Source of the DNA: Bifidobacterium scaligerum
GTDB lineage: Bacteria > Actinomycetota > Actinomycetes > Actinomycetales > Bifidobacteriaceae
Length of the DNA: 64,000 nt
Direction: 5' to 3'
Assembly: GCF_002802865.1 (NCBI RefSeq)
Contig: NZ_PGLQ01000001.1
Location: 372,001 to 436,000, forward strand
The notes under the pieces are model-generated. The model ran no database searches. It saw only the letters and a list, made by a program, of their open reading frames with translations, and had not been told where the DNA came from. This document shows, in pieces, positions 44,594 to 53,966 of the stretch. The position numbers were made by a program, and so were the translations under genes. Positions within the stretch are counted from its first letter, which is position 1. Each line of letters begins with the position of its first letter.

Positions 44594-46132
44594 ATGGGCG
44601 ACCCAAGAGGATTCCTGAAAGTCCGTACCCGCCGCGAGCTGGCCGAACGCCCCATTGAGGAACGTATCAAGGACTGGTTCGACGTGCACGCCGAATCTGG
44701 CCTCCAGCCGTGGACTCGCGAACAGGCGGCACGCTGCATGGACTGCGGCACCCCGTTCTGTATGACCGGTTGCCCGCTTGGCAACGTGATCCCTGAGTTC
44801 AATGATCTGGTCCGCCAGGGCAAGTGGGAGGACGCCTACAATCGTCTGTCCCAGACCAACAACTTCCCTGAAGTGACCGGTCGCATCTGCCCGGCACTGT
44901 GCGAGCAGGCCTGTGTGCTCGGCATCCACCAGCCGCCGACCATGATCAAGAACGATGAATGCACGATCATCGATCAGGCATGGGATTTGGATTACGTCAA
45001 GCCGCTGCCGCCGCAACGCCTGACCGACCAGACCGTAGCCGTGGTCGGCTCCGGCCCTGCAGGTCTGGCTGCCGCACAGCAGCTGACCCGCGCCGGCCAC
45101 ACTGTAGTCGTGTATGAGAAGGACGATGCCATCGGCGGTCTGATGCGCTACGGCATCCCGAACTTCAAGCTCGAAAAGGGCTTGATTGATCGTCGTGTGG
45201 AGCAGATGGAGGCTGAAGGCACCCGCTTCCGCACCAACGTGGAAATCGGCAAGGACATCTCCTGGGATGAACTGCGCGACCGTTACGATGCCGTGGTTGT
45301 GGCCATTGGCTCCCGCGTGCCACGTGACATGAAGATCCCGGGCCGCGAGCTGGACGGCATCCACTTCGCCCTCGACTTCCTGCCGGATGCCACCCGCCGC
45401 GTTTTCGGCGTCAAGCCCGTTAACGACATCACCGCCAAGGGCAAGCATGTGGTGGTCATCGGCGGTGGCGACACCGGTTCTGACTGCCTCGGCACATCTA
45501 TTCGTCAAGGTGCGAAGGATGTTACCGTGTTGCAGATCATGCCGAAGGAGCCGGAGACACGTCCGGCCAACCAGCCGTGGCCGACCTTCGCGCGCACCTA
45601 TCAGAAGACCACGTCGATGGCCGAAGGCGGTACGTACCTGTACAGCACCGATTCCGTGAACTTTGTCGGTTCCGAAGAGGAACAGTCCAAGGTCACCATC
45701 GAGAACTCCGCCACAGCGGAAGGCTTCGTGGCTGATGAGCATGGCCACGTAACCGGCTTGAAGATCGTGAATGTTGCTCCCGGGGAGAATGGTCCATTCA
45801 CTCGCCAGCCCGGCACTGAGCGTGTCATTCCGGCCGATCTGGTGCTCATCTCCGTGGGCTTCCTGCACCCGGATACCACCACGCTGCTTGACCAGCTGCC
45901 GGTCGAGCTTGACAAGCGTGGCAACATCGCCCGTAACGACAACTTCGCCACTTCTCAGGATGGCGTGTTCGTCTGCGGCGATGCCGGCCGTGGCCAGAGC
46001 CTCGTGGTCTGGGCCATTGCGGAAGGCCGCTCCTGCGCCGCCGCCGTGGACGAGTACCTCTCCAGTGAGCAGACCAGCGAGCTGCCGGCACCGATCAAGG
46101 CGTCCGATCGCCCGATGATGTTGCCTCGTTGA
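44594..46132 (+). CDS. gltD: Glutamate synthase, small subunit
   Basis: 512 aa NADPH-dependent flavoprotein. The N-terminal Fe-S region has CMDCGTPFCMTGCPLGN and ICPALCEQAC (about residues 47-105). The FAD-binding GSGPAGLAAAQ (about 151) and the NADPH-binding GGGDTGSDC (about 292) follow. It starts one base after gltB stop, so translation is coupled. Length is near the usual 480-510. A terminator follows. Confidence 0.97.
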   Translation: MGDPRGFLKVRTRRELAERPIEERIKDWFDVHAESGLQPWTREQAARCMDCGTPFCMTGCPLGNVIPEFNDLVRQGKWEDAYNRLSQTNNFPEVTGRICPALCEQACVLGIHQPPTMIKNDECTIIDQAWDLDYVKPLPPQRLTDQTVAVVGSGPAGLAAAQQLTRAGHTVVVYEKDDAIGGLMRYGIPNFKLEKGLIDRRVEQMEAEGTRFRTNVEIGKDISWDELRDRYDAVVVAIGSRVPRDMKIPGRELDGIHFALDFLPDATRRVFGVKPVNDITAKGKHVVVIGGGDTGSDCLGTSIRQGAKDVTVLQIMPKEPETRPANQPWPTFARTYQKTTSMAEGGTYLYSTDSVNFVGSEEEQSKVTIENSATAEGFVADEHGHVTGLKIVNVAPGENGPFTRQPGTERVIPADLVLISVGFLHPDTTTLLDQLPVELDKRGNIARNDNFATSQDGVFVCGDAGRGQSLVVWAIAEGRSCAAAVDEYLSSEQTSELPAPIKASDRPMMLPR

Positions 46133-46165
46133 TTCGGTCCTCCGTTTCGGTTTTCGCATCCTGTC

Positions 46166-46200
46166 AGCTCCTCTTCCATCCGGGAGGGGAGCTTTTTGTT
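46166..46200 (+). terminator. gltBD terminator
   Basis: 8-bp stem agctcctc/ggggagct (one G-T pair), 12-nt loop, followed by TTTTTGTT. Confidence 0.8.
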
Positions 46201-46337
46201 CTTTGGGCCATCCTCGGCACCCTGCCAGGGAGCTATCCGCCGGAAGCGGTTTGGGGGAAGTGAACGGGCGGGCCTCGGCCTCAGGAAAACAGTATCGCTC
46301 GAAACCGGTATTCAGTATACGGCTGCACGAAGGCCTC

Positions 46338-46414
46338 GCATACTCAGTGTCGGTTAGGACCGCAAAAGTGACATTAAGTATGCGGGAACATGGTCCGAGC
46401 GTATACTTAATGTC
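46338..46414. repeat. Cluster of inverted repeats (gcatacttaatgtc-like)
   Basis: gacattaagtatgcg at 46370-46384 and cgtatacttaatgtc at 46400-46414 form a hairpin; gcatactcagtgtc at 46338-46351 is a diverged third arm. They lie 50-130 bp upstream of the exported C39-like gene and could be operators or a palindromic repeat. Confidence 0.6.
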
Positions 46415-46465
46415 GTTTTGCGTGCCCGCACGGTACCATGGATTCATAGGGAAAGGCGGCACGCA

Positions 46466-47371
46466 ATGAAGCGCACGCGAACAACCTTACTGGTTTTCAT
46501 CATCGTTCCTGCTGTACTGTTCGGAGCTGTCGCACTGATGTGGAATACGGCCTGGCTTCCGGCGTCCTCCATGGCCAAACCCAACGCAGACCAGTCCGGT
46601 CAATCGCAGGAAATCACGCCTAGCGAAGACCGATCGGCAACGAAACAGGCTGTGCCGGAACCTACGACACTGCACAACCCCAAGGAGCTCGCCGGACTCA
46701 ACGCAGATGTGGACGAATCCTATCCCGGCGATGAATGGCTCTGCAACGCTGCTGGCGAGAAAGCAGAATCCCTGCCGGAATGCGCGGACAGGGAAGTCCA
46801 AGCCGAATCGAACACCGGTCGCGTGATGCTCGACGTGCCACAGCGTGTGCAGGAGACCGGCTACTGGTGCGTGCCTGGCTCCCTGCAGATGGTTCTGGCA
46901 TATAAAGGAGTAGACGTAGACCAAGCCACACTGGCCGAACGCATGGACACCAAGCCGGTGACCGGTACGGAATACGTGGATCTGGCCCGCGTTGCCAACG
47001 CCTATCTGTTCGGTGAGGAAACGCCGACGCCTTCTGGCGCAGGATACCGTGTGCAGACCATTGCCATAGGGGATAAAGATCCGTCCGTCGCGCAGATGTT
47101 CGCCCAACGGGTGAAGACGGATCTAGCCGACGACTATCCGGTGTTCGCCGCCGTGGACGTCCACGTGCTCTACCCATTGTTCGGCCATGGCAACCATGTG
47201 GTGGTTGTCATGGGCTACGACATGGACAAGAACGGGACAATCACGCAATACCACATCCTCGACCCGTCCTATAACGTGCAGGATCCTGTCCATGCAGGCC
47301 ACAAGGTCGTGGATGCGGACACGATGATGAGCGCCATCGTGGATAACGAAGAGCCCGCTTACGTGTGGTGA
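46466..47371 (+). CDS. Exported C39-like cysteine peptidase domain protein
   Basis: 301 aa; ATG at 46466 follows agggaaagg. An N-terminal membrane anchor or signal spans about residues 7-28. A polar linker (35-115) is followed by a papain-fold C39-like peptidase domain (about 118-300). Candidate catalytic residues are C135 (GYWCVPGSLQMVL), H244 (GHGNHVVVVMGY) and D266 (ILDPSY), in the order of the family. It lacks any ABC-transporter fusion, so it is a stand-alone extracellular or wall-associated protease. Substrate unknown. Confidence 0.82.
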   Translation: MKRTRTTLLVFIIVPAVLFGAVALMWNTAWLPASSMAKPNADQSGQSQEITPSEDRSATKQAVPEPTTLHNPKELAGLNADVDESYPGDEWLCNAAGEKAESLPECADREVQAESNTGRVMLDVPQRVQETGYWCVPGSLQMVLAYKGVDVDQATLAERMDTKPVTGTEYVDLARVANAYLFGEETPTPSGAGYRVQTIAIGDKDPSVAQMFAQRVKTDLADDYPVFAAVDVHVLYPLFGHGNHVVVVMGYDMDKNGTITQYHILDPSYNVQDPVHAGHKVVDADTMMSAIVDNEEPAYVW

Positions 47372-47596
47372 TCCATATGGATGACTGCGCTATCGACGTG
47401 AAGTGAGCAAGCCTTACTCCGTATTTCAGGTCACGGACGGCAGCCACCTTCATGTCGTTGCAGGAATCTGCGGTCAAAAAGCTCAGTACAACGAGGTGCT
47501 CCAGTGCAACCGTACGTTTCGTGGATTCCGTGCGCCCGGCCGTCGGCAAGCGAGTAATATAGCCAACAGTGTCATCGTTGAAACAGGAGTATTGAA

Positions 47597-48058
47597 ATGC
47601 CAAATCGTGCAGAACGTCGTGCCCAGGCCAAAGCCAATCGCAAGGGCATTCCGTCGCAGTATGATGCCACCCGCGGTCGTGGCCGGGCCGGCATGATTGA
47701 TGAATATCAGCTGCAACAGAAGTCGATCCGTCTACAGGATGGCACGGATGGCGAGTGGAAGCCAAGCGGCGGGCGCATCGCCGAAGTGGAAACTGTTCTG
47801 AACACCAATCCGGATTATACGGATCCGAAGATGTTCAAGGCACCTCACTCCGTGCGCCAGTGGTTCCGAGTGGGAAGTTGGACGCTTATCGCATTAGCCA
47901 TCATCGCGTTCTTCGTGGTGATGTGGCTGCCGAGTCATCCGATGTGGCTGATTGCCACCGTTTCCGGTGTGTTCATCGTGGGTGTTGTGAGCCTGTTCTT
48001 CACTGCCGGCGATTCCAAGCACAATCCGAATCTCGACCAGAACGGCACTGCAGTCTGA
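47597..48058 (+). CDS. Small membrane protein with basic N-terminus
   Basis: 153 aa, no family recognised. A strongly basic, nucleic-acid-binding-like N-terminus (residues 1-30, RAERRAQAKANRKGIP) is followed by a polar linker and two membrane helices (about 93-112 and 116-138), then a short polar tail. caggag precedes the ATG. Similar actinobacterial proteins are annotated only as hypothetical membrane proteins. A stem-loop terminator follows. Confidence 0.75.
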   Translation: MPNRAERRAQAKANRKGIPSQYDATRGRGRAGMIDEYQLQQKSIRLQDGTDGEWKPSGGRIAEVETVLNTNPDYTDPKMFKAPHSVRQWFRVGSWTLIALAIIAFFVVMWLPSHPMWLIATVSGVFIVGVVSLFFTAGDSKHNPNLDQNGTAV

Positions 48059-48369
48059 CTCGGTGGTTGTAACGGGCAGTAACTGTGCGCATGTACGAAT
48101 AGGACGCGCGGATACTGCCCGTTTTGTAATGAAAAAGAGGCAACAACTGCGCGGTACTCAGGTGGGCCAGCACAGTTGCCGCCTCTTTCTGCCGAGAGAA
48201 TGGCAGCGTCTGTGCGGCACCTTGGTCACTACGCGCACATGAAACACTTATACACGGCAATACGGGAGCAATAACAAAACGCACGCTGGAAATTGTGCGT
48301 TTTTGCGGGTCTCGTGCTTTAAAGTGGGTATTGCTTGATTTTCTCGATGCACGAAGGAGAGCTAATCCG
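48059..48369. other. 311-bp intergenic region with two terminator-like hairpins
   Basis: A plus-strand terminator lies at 48071-48125. A second long stem (aaagaggc.../...gcctcttt, 48134-48188) with a T-run on the minus strand follows. The glgA promoter must lie in the last 150 bp. Confidence 0.6.
48071..48125 (+). terminator. Terminator after the small membrane protein
   Basis: 11-bp stem aacgggcagta/tactgcccgtt with a 31-nt loop, followed by TTT. Confidence 0.7.
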
Positions 48370-49620
48370 ATGAAAGTTGACATTCTCACCCGTGAATATC
48401 CACCGCACGTTTATGGTGGTGCCGGTGTACACGCCGAAGAGCTGTCCAAGGTATTGGCCGAACGCATTGATGTGACCGTACGCGCTTTTGATGGCAAGCG
48501 CACCGAAGCCGATGTACCGGCTATTCCGAATGCTGCCGAAGCCAAGGGCAGTCTGAAGGTTGTGGGCTATGACACTCCATCCGAGCTCGCTGATGCAAAC
48601 CCTGCTTTGAAAACCTTTGGCGTGGACCTGCAGATCGCCAACGATGTCGATGCTGACATTATTCATGCGCATACTTGGTACGCCTGCCTCGCTGGCTATC
48701 TGGCGAAAATGCTGCACGGTACTCCGCTGATCATCACTGCGCACTCCTTGGAACCGTTCCGCCCGTGGAAGCGTGAACAGCTCGGCGGCGGCTACAACCT
48801 GAGCTCCTGGGCCGAAAAGGACGCCTACGAGCACGCCGACCGTGTGATTGCTGTTTCCGGCGGCATGCGTAAGGATATTCTGACTGCCTATCCGAATCTC
48901 GACCCGGACAAAGTGGTCGTGGTCTACAACGGCATCACCATGTCTGAATTCGCCACCCCGGCCGATGACGATCCGGGTTGGAAGGTCTTTGAGCGTTACA
49001 ATATCGATCGTTCCAAGCCGACCCTGCTGTTCGTGGGCCGTATCACCCGTCAGAAGGGTCTGCCGTACCTGCTGAAGGCCCTGCACTTCGTGAACCCGGA
49101 TGTTCAGGTGGTGCTGTGTGCCGGCGCTCCGGACACCCCGGAGATCATGGAAGAGGTCAAGACCTCGTTCGCCGAGCTCGACAAGGAGCGCGGCAACATC
49201 GTCTGGATTGAGGAGATGCTGCCGAAGAACGAGCTGTCCGCGCTGGAACATGGGTGCGACGCCTTCATCTGCCCGTCGATCTACGAGCCGCTGGGTATCG
49301 TGAACCTTGAGGCCATGGCTTGCGGTCTGCCTGTGGTCGCTTCCGCTACCGGCGGCATTCCTGAGGTCGTGGTCGATGGTGAGACCGGTTTCCTGGTGCC
49401 GATCGATCAGCTGCACGACGGTACCGGTACTCCGACTGATCCGGATAAGTTCGTGCATGACATGGCCGATGCGATCAACAAGATCATGGCCGATCCGCAG
49501 CTTCGCAAGAAGATGGGTCAGGCCGGCTATGAACGCGCCCGTGACGTGTTCAGCTGGGAATCCATCGCCGACGAAACCGTGAAGGTCTACCAGTCCGTCC
49601 TCGACGAACAGAAGAAGTAA
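48370..49620 (+). CDS. glgA: Glycogen synthase / alpha-maltose-1-phosphate synthase (actinobacterial GlgA)
   Basis: 416-aa GT4 glycosyltransferase. ATG at 48370 follows aaggagagc. N-terminal [27 protein letters not shown] is the actinobacterial glycogen-synthase type, about 60 aa shorter than E. coli GlgA. Catalytic-domain motifs are [18 protein letters not shown] and [24 protein letters not shown] (the E-x7-E motif). Actinobacterial members can make maltose-1-phosphate from ADP-glucose (GlgM activity), so either product is possible. Confidence 0.92.
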   Translation: MKVDILTREYPPHVYGGAGVHAEELSKVLAERIDVTVRAFDGKRTEADVPAIPNAAEAKGSLKVVGYDTPSELADANPALKTFGVDLQIANDVDADIIHAHTWYACLAGYLAKMLHGTPLIITAHSLEPFRPWKREQLGGGYNLSSWAEKDAYEHADRVIAVSGGMRKDILTAYPNLDPDKVVVVYNGITMSEFATPADDDPGWKVFERYNIDRSKPTLLFVGRITRQKGLPYLLKALHFVNPDVQVVLCAGAPDTPEIMEEVKTSFAELDKERGNIVWIEEMLPKNELSALEHGCDAFICPSIYEPLGIVNLEAMACGLPVVASATGGIPEVVVDGETGFLVPIDQLHDGTGTPTDPDKFVHDMADAINKIMADPQLRKKMGQAGYERARDVFSWESIADETVKVYQSVLDEQKK

Positions 49621-49648
49621 TCGCAGTAATCAATAAGGACAACCGAGC

Positions 49649-50497
49649 ATGCCTACCACCGTTCTTCAGCTCGACAACGTTGAGTTCCGTCGCAATCGTC
49701 GTGTGATCATCACCGATGTGAACCTGACTATCAAGGCAGGGGAGCGATGGGTGCTCTTCGGCCCCAACGGCATTGGCAAATCAACGGCGGTGGGCATGCT
49801 TGCCACGCGTACCTTCCCCTCTGAAGGGCGTGTGTTTATTCTGGGACATCAGCTCGGCAAGTACGACGTATTCAAGCTTCGCACACGAATCGGTCTTGCC
49901 TCCGCTGATTTGGGCCGCCAGTTTCCTGATTTCGAAGATCCGCTGGACGCTGTGGTCACCGGACTTTCCGCTGTGACCGGACGCTGGCAGGATACCTATT
50001 CCGAAGCTGAGTATGCGCGAGCCCGTCAGCTTCTTCATGATTTCCGGGTGAGCTACTTGGAAGGCAAGCAGATGTGGCGTTTGTCCGAAGGCGAGCGCAC
50101 GCGTGTACTCATTGCCCGCGCACTGATGGGCGATCCGGAACTGCTGATTATGGATGAGCCGACTACGGGCCTTGATTTGGGTGGCCGCGAACAGGTAATG
50201 CGCACGTTGAGCCGTATCGGCGAGGAAAGTTCCGATCGTGCGGTGGTGCTCGTAACCCACCGTCTGGAGGAAATTCCAGCTGGCTTCGACCATATCGCCA
50301 TCATGGGACGCGAGCCAATTCCGGCCGAGGATGCCACGAGCGATGGCATCGATGCAATGGGCAACCCCGGTGCCGGCACTATTATCTACTCCGGTCCGCT
50401 TAAGGAAGGCCTGACCGACGAGCGTCTTTCCGACCTGTTCGGCATGCCCATCGAAGTCGAGCACAGTCACGGCCGCTGGTCCGCCTACGCGGTGTGA
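49649..50497 (+). CDS. ABC transporter ATP-binding protein, stand-alone
   Basis: 282 aa. Walker A is GPNGIGKST (about residues 38-46), the signature is the variant LSEGERTR (about 145-152, Gly to Glu) and Walker B is LLIMDEPTTGLD (about 166-177). The variant signature and absence of a permease recall the ModF/YlmA group of orphan ATPases. It follows glgA by 28 bp and may share its transcript. No transport substrate can be named. Confidence 0.88.
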   Translation: MPTTVLQLDNVEFRRNRRVIITDVNLTIKAGERWVLFGPNGIGKSTAVGMLATRTFPSEGRVFILGHQLGKYDVFKLRTRIGLASADLGRQFPDFEDPLDAVVTGLSAVTGRWQDTYSEAEYARARQLLHDFRVSYLEGKQMWRLSEGERTRVLIARALMGDPELLIMDEPTTGLDLGGREQVMRTLSRIGEESSDRAVVLVTHRLEEIPAGFDHIAIMGREPIPAEDATSDGIDAMGNPGAGTIIYSGPLKEGLTDERLSDLFGMPIEVEHSHGRWSAYAV

Positions 50498-50977
50498 CTT
50501 ATGCGGTGTGAACGGTGGCGGAAGCTGGATGCCCATAGAATCAAAGTTTGTCGTTTAATTGAGCAATCAACACCTAGCTTTGGGATCCGTCATTGACATG
50601 CCAAAGAATCAGCGAAGAATGCCCTGAAACTCCCACCTATGTGGTGGGCGATCATCTCATGGTTTACGAATATCCCGATAGGTGCAACGCAAGACTTGAT
50701 GAGTTCCTCGATCCTATGAAGTAATCGGTGTATTCGGTAGTCGGCAGATTCCAGTGAAAACGGTAACGGGAAATCATCGATATGACTTGATTGTCGTTTC
50801 GTGCTTTCCTCAATGAGAGACGATACGAAACGGCAATCAAACCACATCGGTCTTGTTGTGTCTTTCCGCAATATCTCGCTTTTCAAGAACCATCGAATCC
50901 GTTTGTTCACCCAGTATTCGCGTTCCGGTATTGGCCCTGCATCGTGTTGAACATGTTGCATGGATAGTACTTAAAGC
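50498..50977. other. 480-bp intergenic region
   Basis: Holds one minus-strand frame of 123 aa (50590-50961) of uncertain reality; it lacks a ribosome site and recognised motifs. The rest shows nothing but probable promoter DNA for the GDPD operon. Confidence 0.5.
50590..50961 (-). CDS. Doubtful 123-aa reading frame
   Basis: Open frame MQHVQHDAGPIPEREYW... with a plausible amino-acid mix and no recognised domain. There is no purine-rich ribosome site before the ATG, and it stands alone against two plus-strand operons. It could be a gene remnant or chance frame. Confidence 0.25.
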   Translation of the reverse strand: MQHVQHDAGPIPEREYWVNKRIRWFLKSEILRKDTTRPMWFDCRFVSSLIEESTKRQSSHIDDFPLPFSLESADYRIHRLLHRIEELIKSCVAPIGIFVNHEMIAHHIGGSFRAFFADSLACQ

Positions 50978-51718
50978 GTGAGCACTACAATTCTTGGGCA
51001 TGCAGGCGCTGCCCATGCCGCACCGTCCAATACAATGGAAGCCTTCCGCCTTGCGATCGCAGAAGGCGCCGATGGTACCGAACTCGATGTCCAGATGACC
51101 GGTGACGGTCAACTGGTTTGCATCCATGATGCACAATTGGATGCCATGACCGACGGTCATGGATTCCTCAGAGACAAGACATACGACTATGTAAGTCGCC
51201 TGAACTTCTCGATCCAAATGCCCGGTTACATGAAGCCGACACGAGTCCCACTGCTCAGCGAAGTGCTTGAACTCTTCCGGAACCAGCCTGGATTCGTCGT
51301 GAATATCGAGATCAAAAGCGCTGAGGTGATCTATCCCGATATCGAGCGCAGGATTGTTGATCTTGTGCATAAGTATGATATGGCAGACCGTGTCTGGTAT
51401 TCGAATTTCAACCATTTCAGTCTTCTTACATTGCGCGAATATGATCCCGATGCCGTAATCGCCCCTCTATACAACGAAGGATTGGTGGAGCCCTGGAAAT
51501 ATGCGGAAACGATGCATACCGACGTGATTCATCCGTTCTATAGGAATCTGACCGAAGGCCCTGGGATTCTTGAAGGACTGAAGAAGCATTCGATCAGGCC
51601 CGTCGCCTGGACTGTCGACGATGAAGATGACATTCGTTGGATGATTGAACATGATGTTCCCGCCATCATCACCGACAGACCGGCGGTCGCTCGCAGCATT
51701 CGCGATGGAAGCCGCTGA
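50978..51718 (+). CDS. Glycerophosphodiester phosphodiesterase family protein
   Basis: 246 aa, GTG start. A GDPD-type TIM barrel that normally hydrolyses glycerophosphodiesters to glycerol-3-phosphate and an alcohol. Metal-ligand and catalytic positions present: H8, GTELDV (Glu and Asp), CIHD (second His) and VVNIEIKS (Glu). However, the usual H-R-G and P-E-N-T signatures read H-A-G and P-S-N-T here, so the substrate pocket differs. No ribosome site is obvious. The transporter gene starts two bases after the stop, so both act together. Confidence 0.85.
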   Translation: MSTTILGHAGAAHAAPSNTMEAFRLAIAEGADGTELDVQMTGDGQLVCIHDAQLDAMTDGHGFLRDKTYDYVSRLNFSIQMPGYMKPTRVPLLSEVLELFRNQPGFVVNIEIKSAEVIYPDIERRIVDLVHKYDMADRVWYSNFNHFSLLTLREYDPDAVIAPLYNEGLVEPWKYAETMHTDVIHPFYRNLTEGPGILEGLKKHSIRPVAWTVDDEDDIRWMIEHDVPAIITDRPAVARSIRDGSR

Positions 51719-51720
51719 CC

Positions 51721-52977
51721 ATGTCTGCAAACGGTAAGACTCGTCTCAACTACGCGCAAACCTTCTCCATTGGATTCGGCATGTTTGCCATCAGCGCCGC
51801 ATGGGCGCTGTATAACGCTTACGTGCCGATCAAGCTCAAAGACATGATGCTTCCCACGGCTCTTGTCGGAGTCATCATGGGCATCGACAATTTCTGTGGT
51901 TTTACCATTCAGCCGTTCTTCGGCCTGATTTCCGATAAGGTGAGAACCAGATGGGGACGGCGGATGCCGTTCGCATTGTTCGCGATACCCATCGCCTCCG
52001 TATGCCTGATGCTGATCGCTATCGCGCCAACCGCGCCGCTCACCGTCATCGCAATTATTCTGTACGCGGTCCTTATGTCCGCTTGCCGTGCGCCAATCGT
52101 GGCCCTTATGCCTGATGTAACCGATTCACATGTACGAAGTCAGGCGAACGGCATCATCAACTTCATGGGTGCCGTCGGAAACGTAATCGCATTGTTGGCG
52201 GGCAGCTACTTATACAAACACTACGGAATGGGGCCGGCGTTCATCAGCGGAAGCATCATCATGGTCGTCGCGTTGCTTGCCTTGAATCTTCTTGTCAAGG
52301 AGCCGGATGATTTCCGGACCAAGCCAGGTGAATCTGCTCGAATACCGTTTGTCAGCTGGAAAGAGTTGAAACAAGCCGTAATCCCGAAACTTGATTTGGA
52401 CGTGGAGTCGCGCAGAAGTTTCGTATTGATTCTCTTGGTGCTGTTTCTATACACGTTTGGAGGTAACGCGGTTGAAACGTACTTCAGCTTGTTCGCGGTT
52501 CATGATCTTGGCATGGAAGCTGCAGTAGCTGGCGGTAGCTTGGTTTGGTATGCGATAGGCGCGATGGCCTCCGATATACCTGCAGGTTGGATCGGTACGA
52601 AATACGGCCGCAGGAACACGATGAGCGTCGGCCTGATTCTTGCGATACTCATGTTCGTTCCTATGCCTTGGGTTGCGTCAGCTCCCTTGGTACCGATGCT
52701 TGCATTCGGCTACGGGCTCCTGTGGACGCTCGTCTATGTGAATGCGTTTCCATGGATTGCCGAACTGGGAGGCCGAGAAAACACTGGAGCCATGACGGCT
52801 TATTACTATCTGGCAACAGCATTCGCGGCGTCAGTCAGTCCTGCGGTATTCGGGTTGATTCAGCAGGTGACGGGAACATACAAGTGGATGTTCATTTATG
52901 CTGCTGTATTCTTCGCGCTCGCGTTGTGTTGCATGCCGTTCATTACGCGAGGTGAAGCGGAAGAGCACTCGGTGTAA
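51721..52977 (+). CDS. MFS transporter of the SLC45/GPH sugar-cation type
   Basis: 418 aa, 12 predicted helices. Motif region GLISDKVRTRWGRRMPFALFAIPI (about 70-93) matches the R-W-GRR signature of the GPH/SLC45 sugar transporters rather than the drug-type MFS. It directly follows the GDPD gene (2-bp gap). Probable job: uptake of the compound cleaved by that enzyme, perhaps a glycerophosphodiester or sugar derivative. Confidence 0.87.
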   Translation: MSANGKTRLNYAQTFSIGFGMFAISAAWALYNAYVPIKLKDMMLPTALVGVIMGIDNFCGFTIQPFFGLISDKVRTRWGRRMPFALFAIPIASVCLMLIAIAPTAPLTVIAIILYAVLMSACRAPIVALMPDVTDSHVRSQANGIINFMGAVGNVIALLAGSYLYKHYGMGPAFISGSIIMVVALLALNLLVKEPDDFRTKPGESARIPFVSWKELKQAVIPKLDLDVESRRSFVLILLVLFLYTFGGNAVETYFSLFAVHDLGMEAAVAGGSLVWYAIGAMASDIPAGWIGTKYGRRNTMSVGLILAILMFVPMPWVASAPLVPMLAFGYGLLWTLVYVNAFPWIAELGGRENTGAMTAYYYLATAFAASVSPAVFGLIQQVTGTYKWMFIYAAVFFALALCCMPFITRGEAEEHSV

Positions 52978-53120
52978 GTGACTTGGACAGATTGATCGTG
53001 ATATCGCGTGTCCGGCATTGATCGATATCGATGGCTCACGCGGATGGGTGAAAACGGTCTGATGTATTCTTGTCGTTGACGTAGACGTGGTTGAATCGTA
53101 TGTGCAACGAGGAGAAGTGT

Positions 53121-53963
53121 ATGGTTGCAAGCAAACTGGTGTTCATTGACATTGACGGCACATTGGCGGATGAAAAGCATATCGTGCCGGAATCAGCGAA
53201 AAACGCATGTCGCAAAGCGCAGTCCAATGGGCACAAGCTATTCATTTGCACCGGACGTTCCATGCCGAAAATCGAGCGCAGTATTCTTGATCTCGGCTTC
53301 GATGGCGTGGTCTCCGTGGCTGGCGCACAGGCGAACGTGGGGGATAAGCTGCTGTTCCAGCACCTCGTATCGGCCGATGCCGTGGACGCGGCGATGGAGT
53401 ATTTCCGTGAACACCACATCGAGAGCTATCAGTGGCAGGGTGCGGATGGCATGTATATTTCGGAAGGGTATCGTCGTCATTTGGAATCTAAAGGCAAGGT
53501 GTTCAACCGCGGTGAGTTCGCGCGATTCTGGCATCTGATCGATGAGGTAGAGATTCCCTCCGGGGCCACATTGGGACAGGTGATTCATGTAAGCAAGGGT
53601 TCGTATTTCACTGGGCCGGATCCTGATGTGACGTTTGAACAGACCAAGCGTGATCTGTCGCCCTGGTTCGAGACCGTGCACGGTTCATACGACAAGATCT
53701 CTCCGAACAATGGCGAACTGTTGATCAACGGTATCGATAAAGGTACTGCCGTGCGCAATGTGGCCGATGCGCTTGGCTACACCATTGCCGACACGATTGC
53801 CATCGGCGACTCCGACAACGATACCGCCATGCTCAAGGCCGCCGGTACATCCGTGGCCATGGGCAATGCCGTTCATGGCATCGAGAAGTTCTGCGACTTG
53901 CAAACCACCGATATCCATGACAACGGCCTCGCCAACGCCTTCCGCGCCCTCGGACTGGTGTGA
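53121..53963 (+). CDS. HAD superfamily (Cof-type) phosphatase
   Basis: 280 aa; ATG 53121 follows gaggagaag. HAD motif I is FIDIDGTLAD (nucleophile D10, acid D12), motif II ICTGR, a Lys near 200 and motif IV GDSDNDTAML (about 226-235). The cap domain lies between motifs II and III (about 85-190), type IIB. Such enzymes dephosphorylate sugar phosphates or flavin-type cofactors; substrate not deducible. Confidence 0.9.
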   Translation: MVASKLVFIDIDGTLADEKHIVPESAKNACRKAQSNGHKLFICTGRSMPKIERSILDLGFDGVVSVAGAQANVGDKLLFQHLVSADAVDAAMEYFREHHIESYQWQGADGMYISEGYRRHLESKGKVFNRGEFARFWHLIDEVEIPSGATLGQVIHVSKGSYFTGPDPDVTFEQTKRDLSPWFETVHGSYDKISPNNGELLINGIDKGTAVRNVADALGYTIADTIAIGDSDNDTAMLKAAGTSVAMGNAVHGIEKFCDLQTTDIHDNGLANAFRALGLV

Positions 53964-53966
53964 ACG

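Larger units (their letters stand above)
46133..46465. other. 333-bp intergenic region with terminator and inverted repeats
   Basis: Contains the gltBD terminator and a cluster of related imperfect inverted repeats ahead of the C39-like gene. No additional gene was seen. Confidence 0.6.

Noticed and set aside
41623-44823. 1066-aa minus-strand frame under gltB
   Set aside because: GC-rich antisense shadow of gltB; no ribosome site or family match.
44573-46462. 629-aa minus-strand frame under gltD
   Set aside because: Antisense shadow; gltD is certain on the plus strand.
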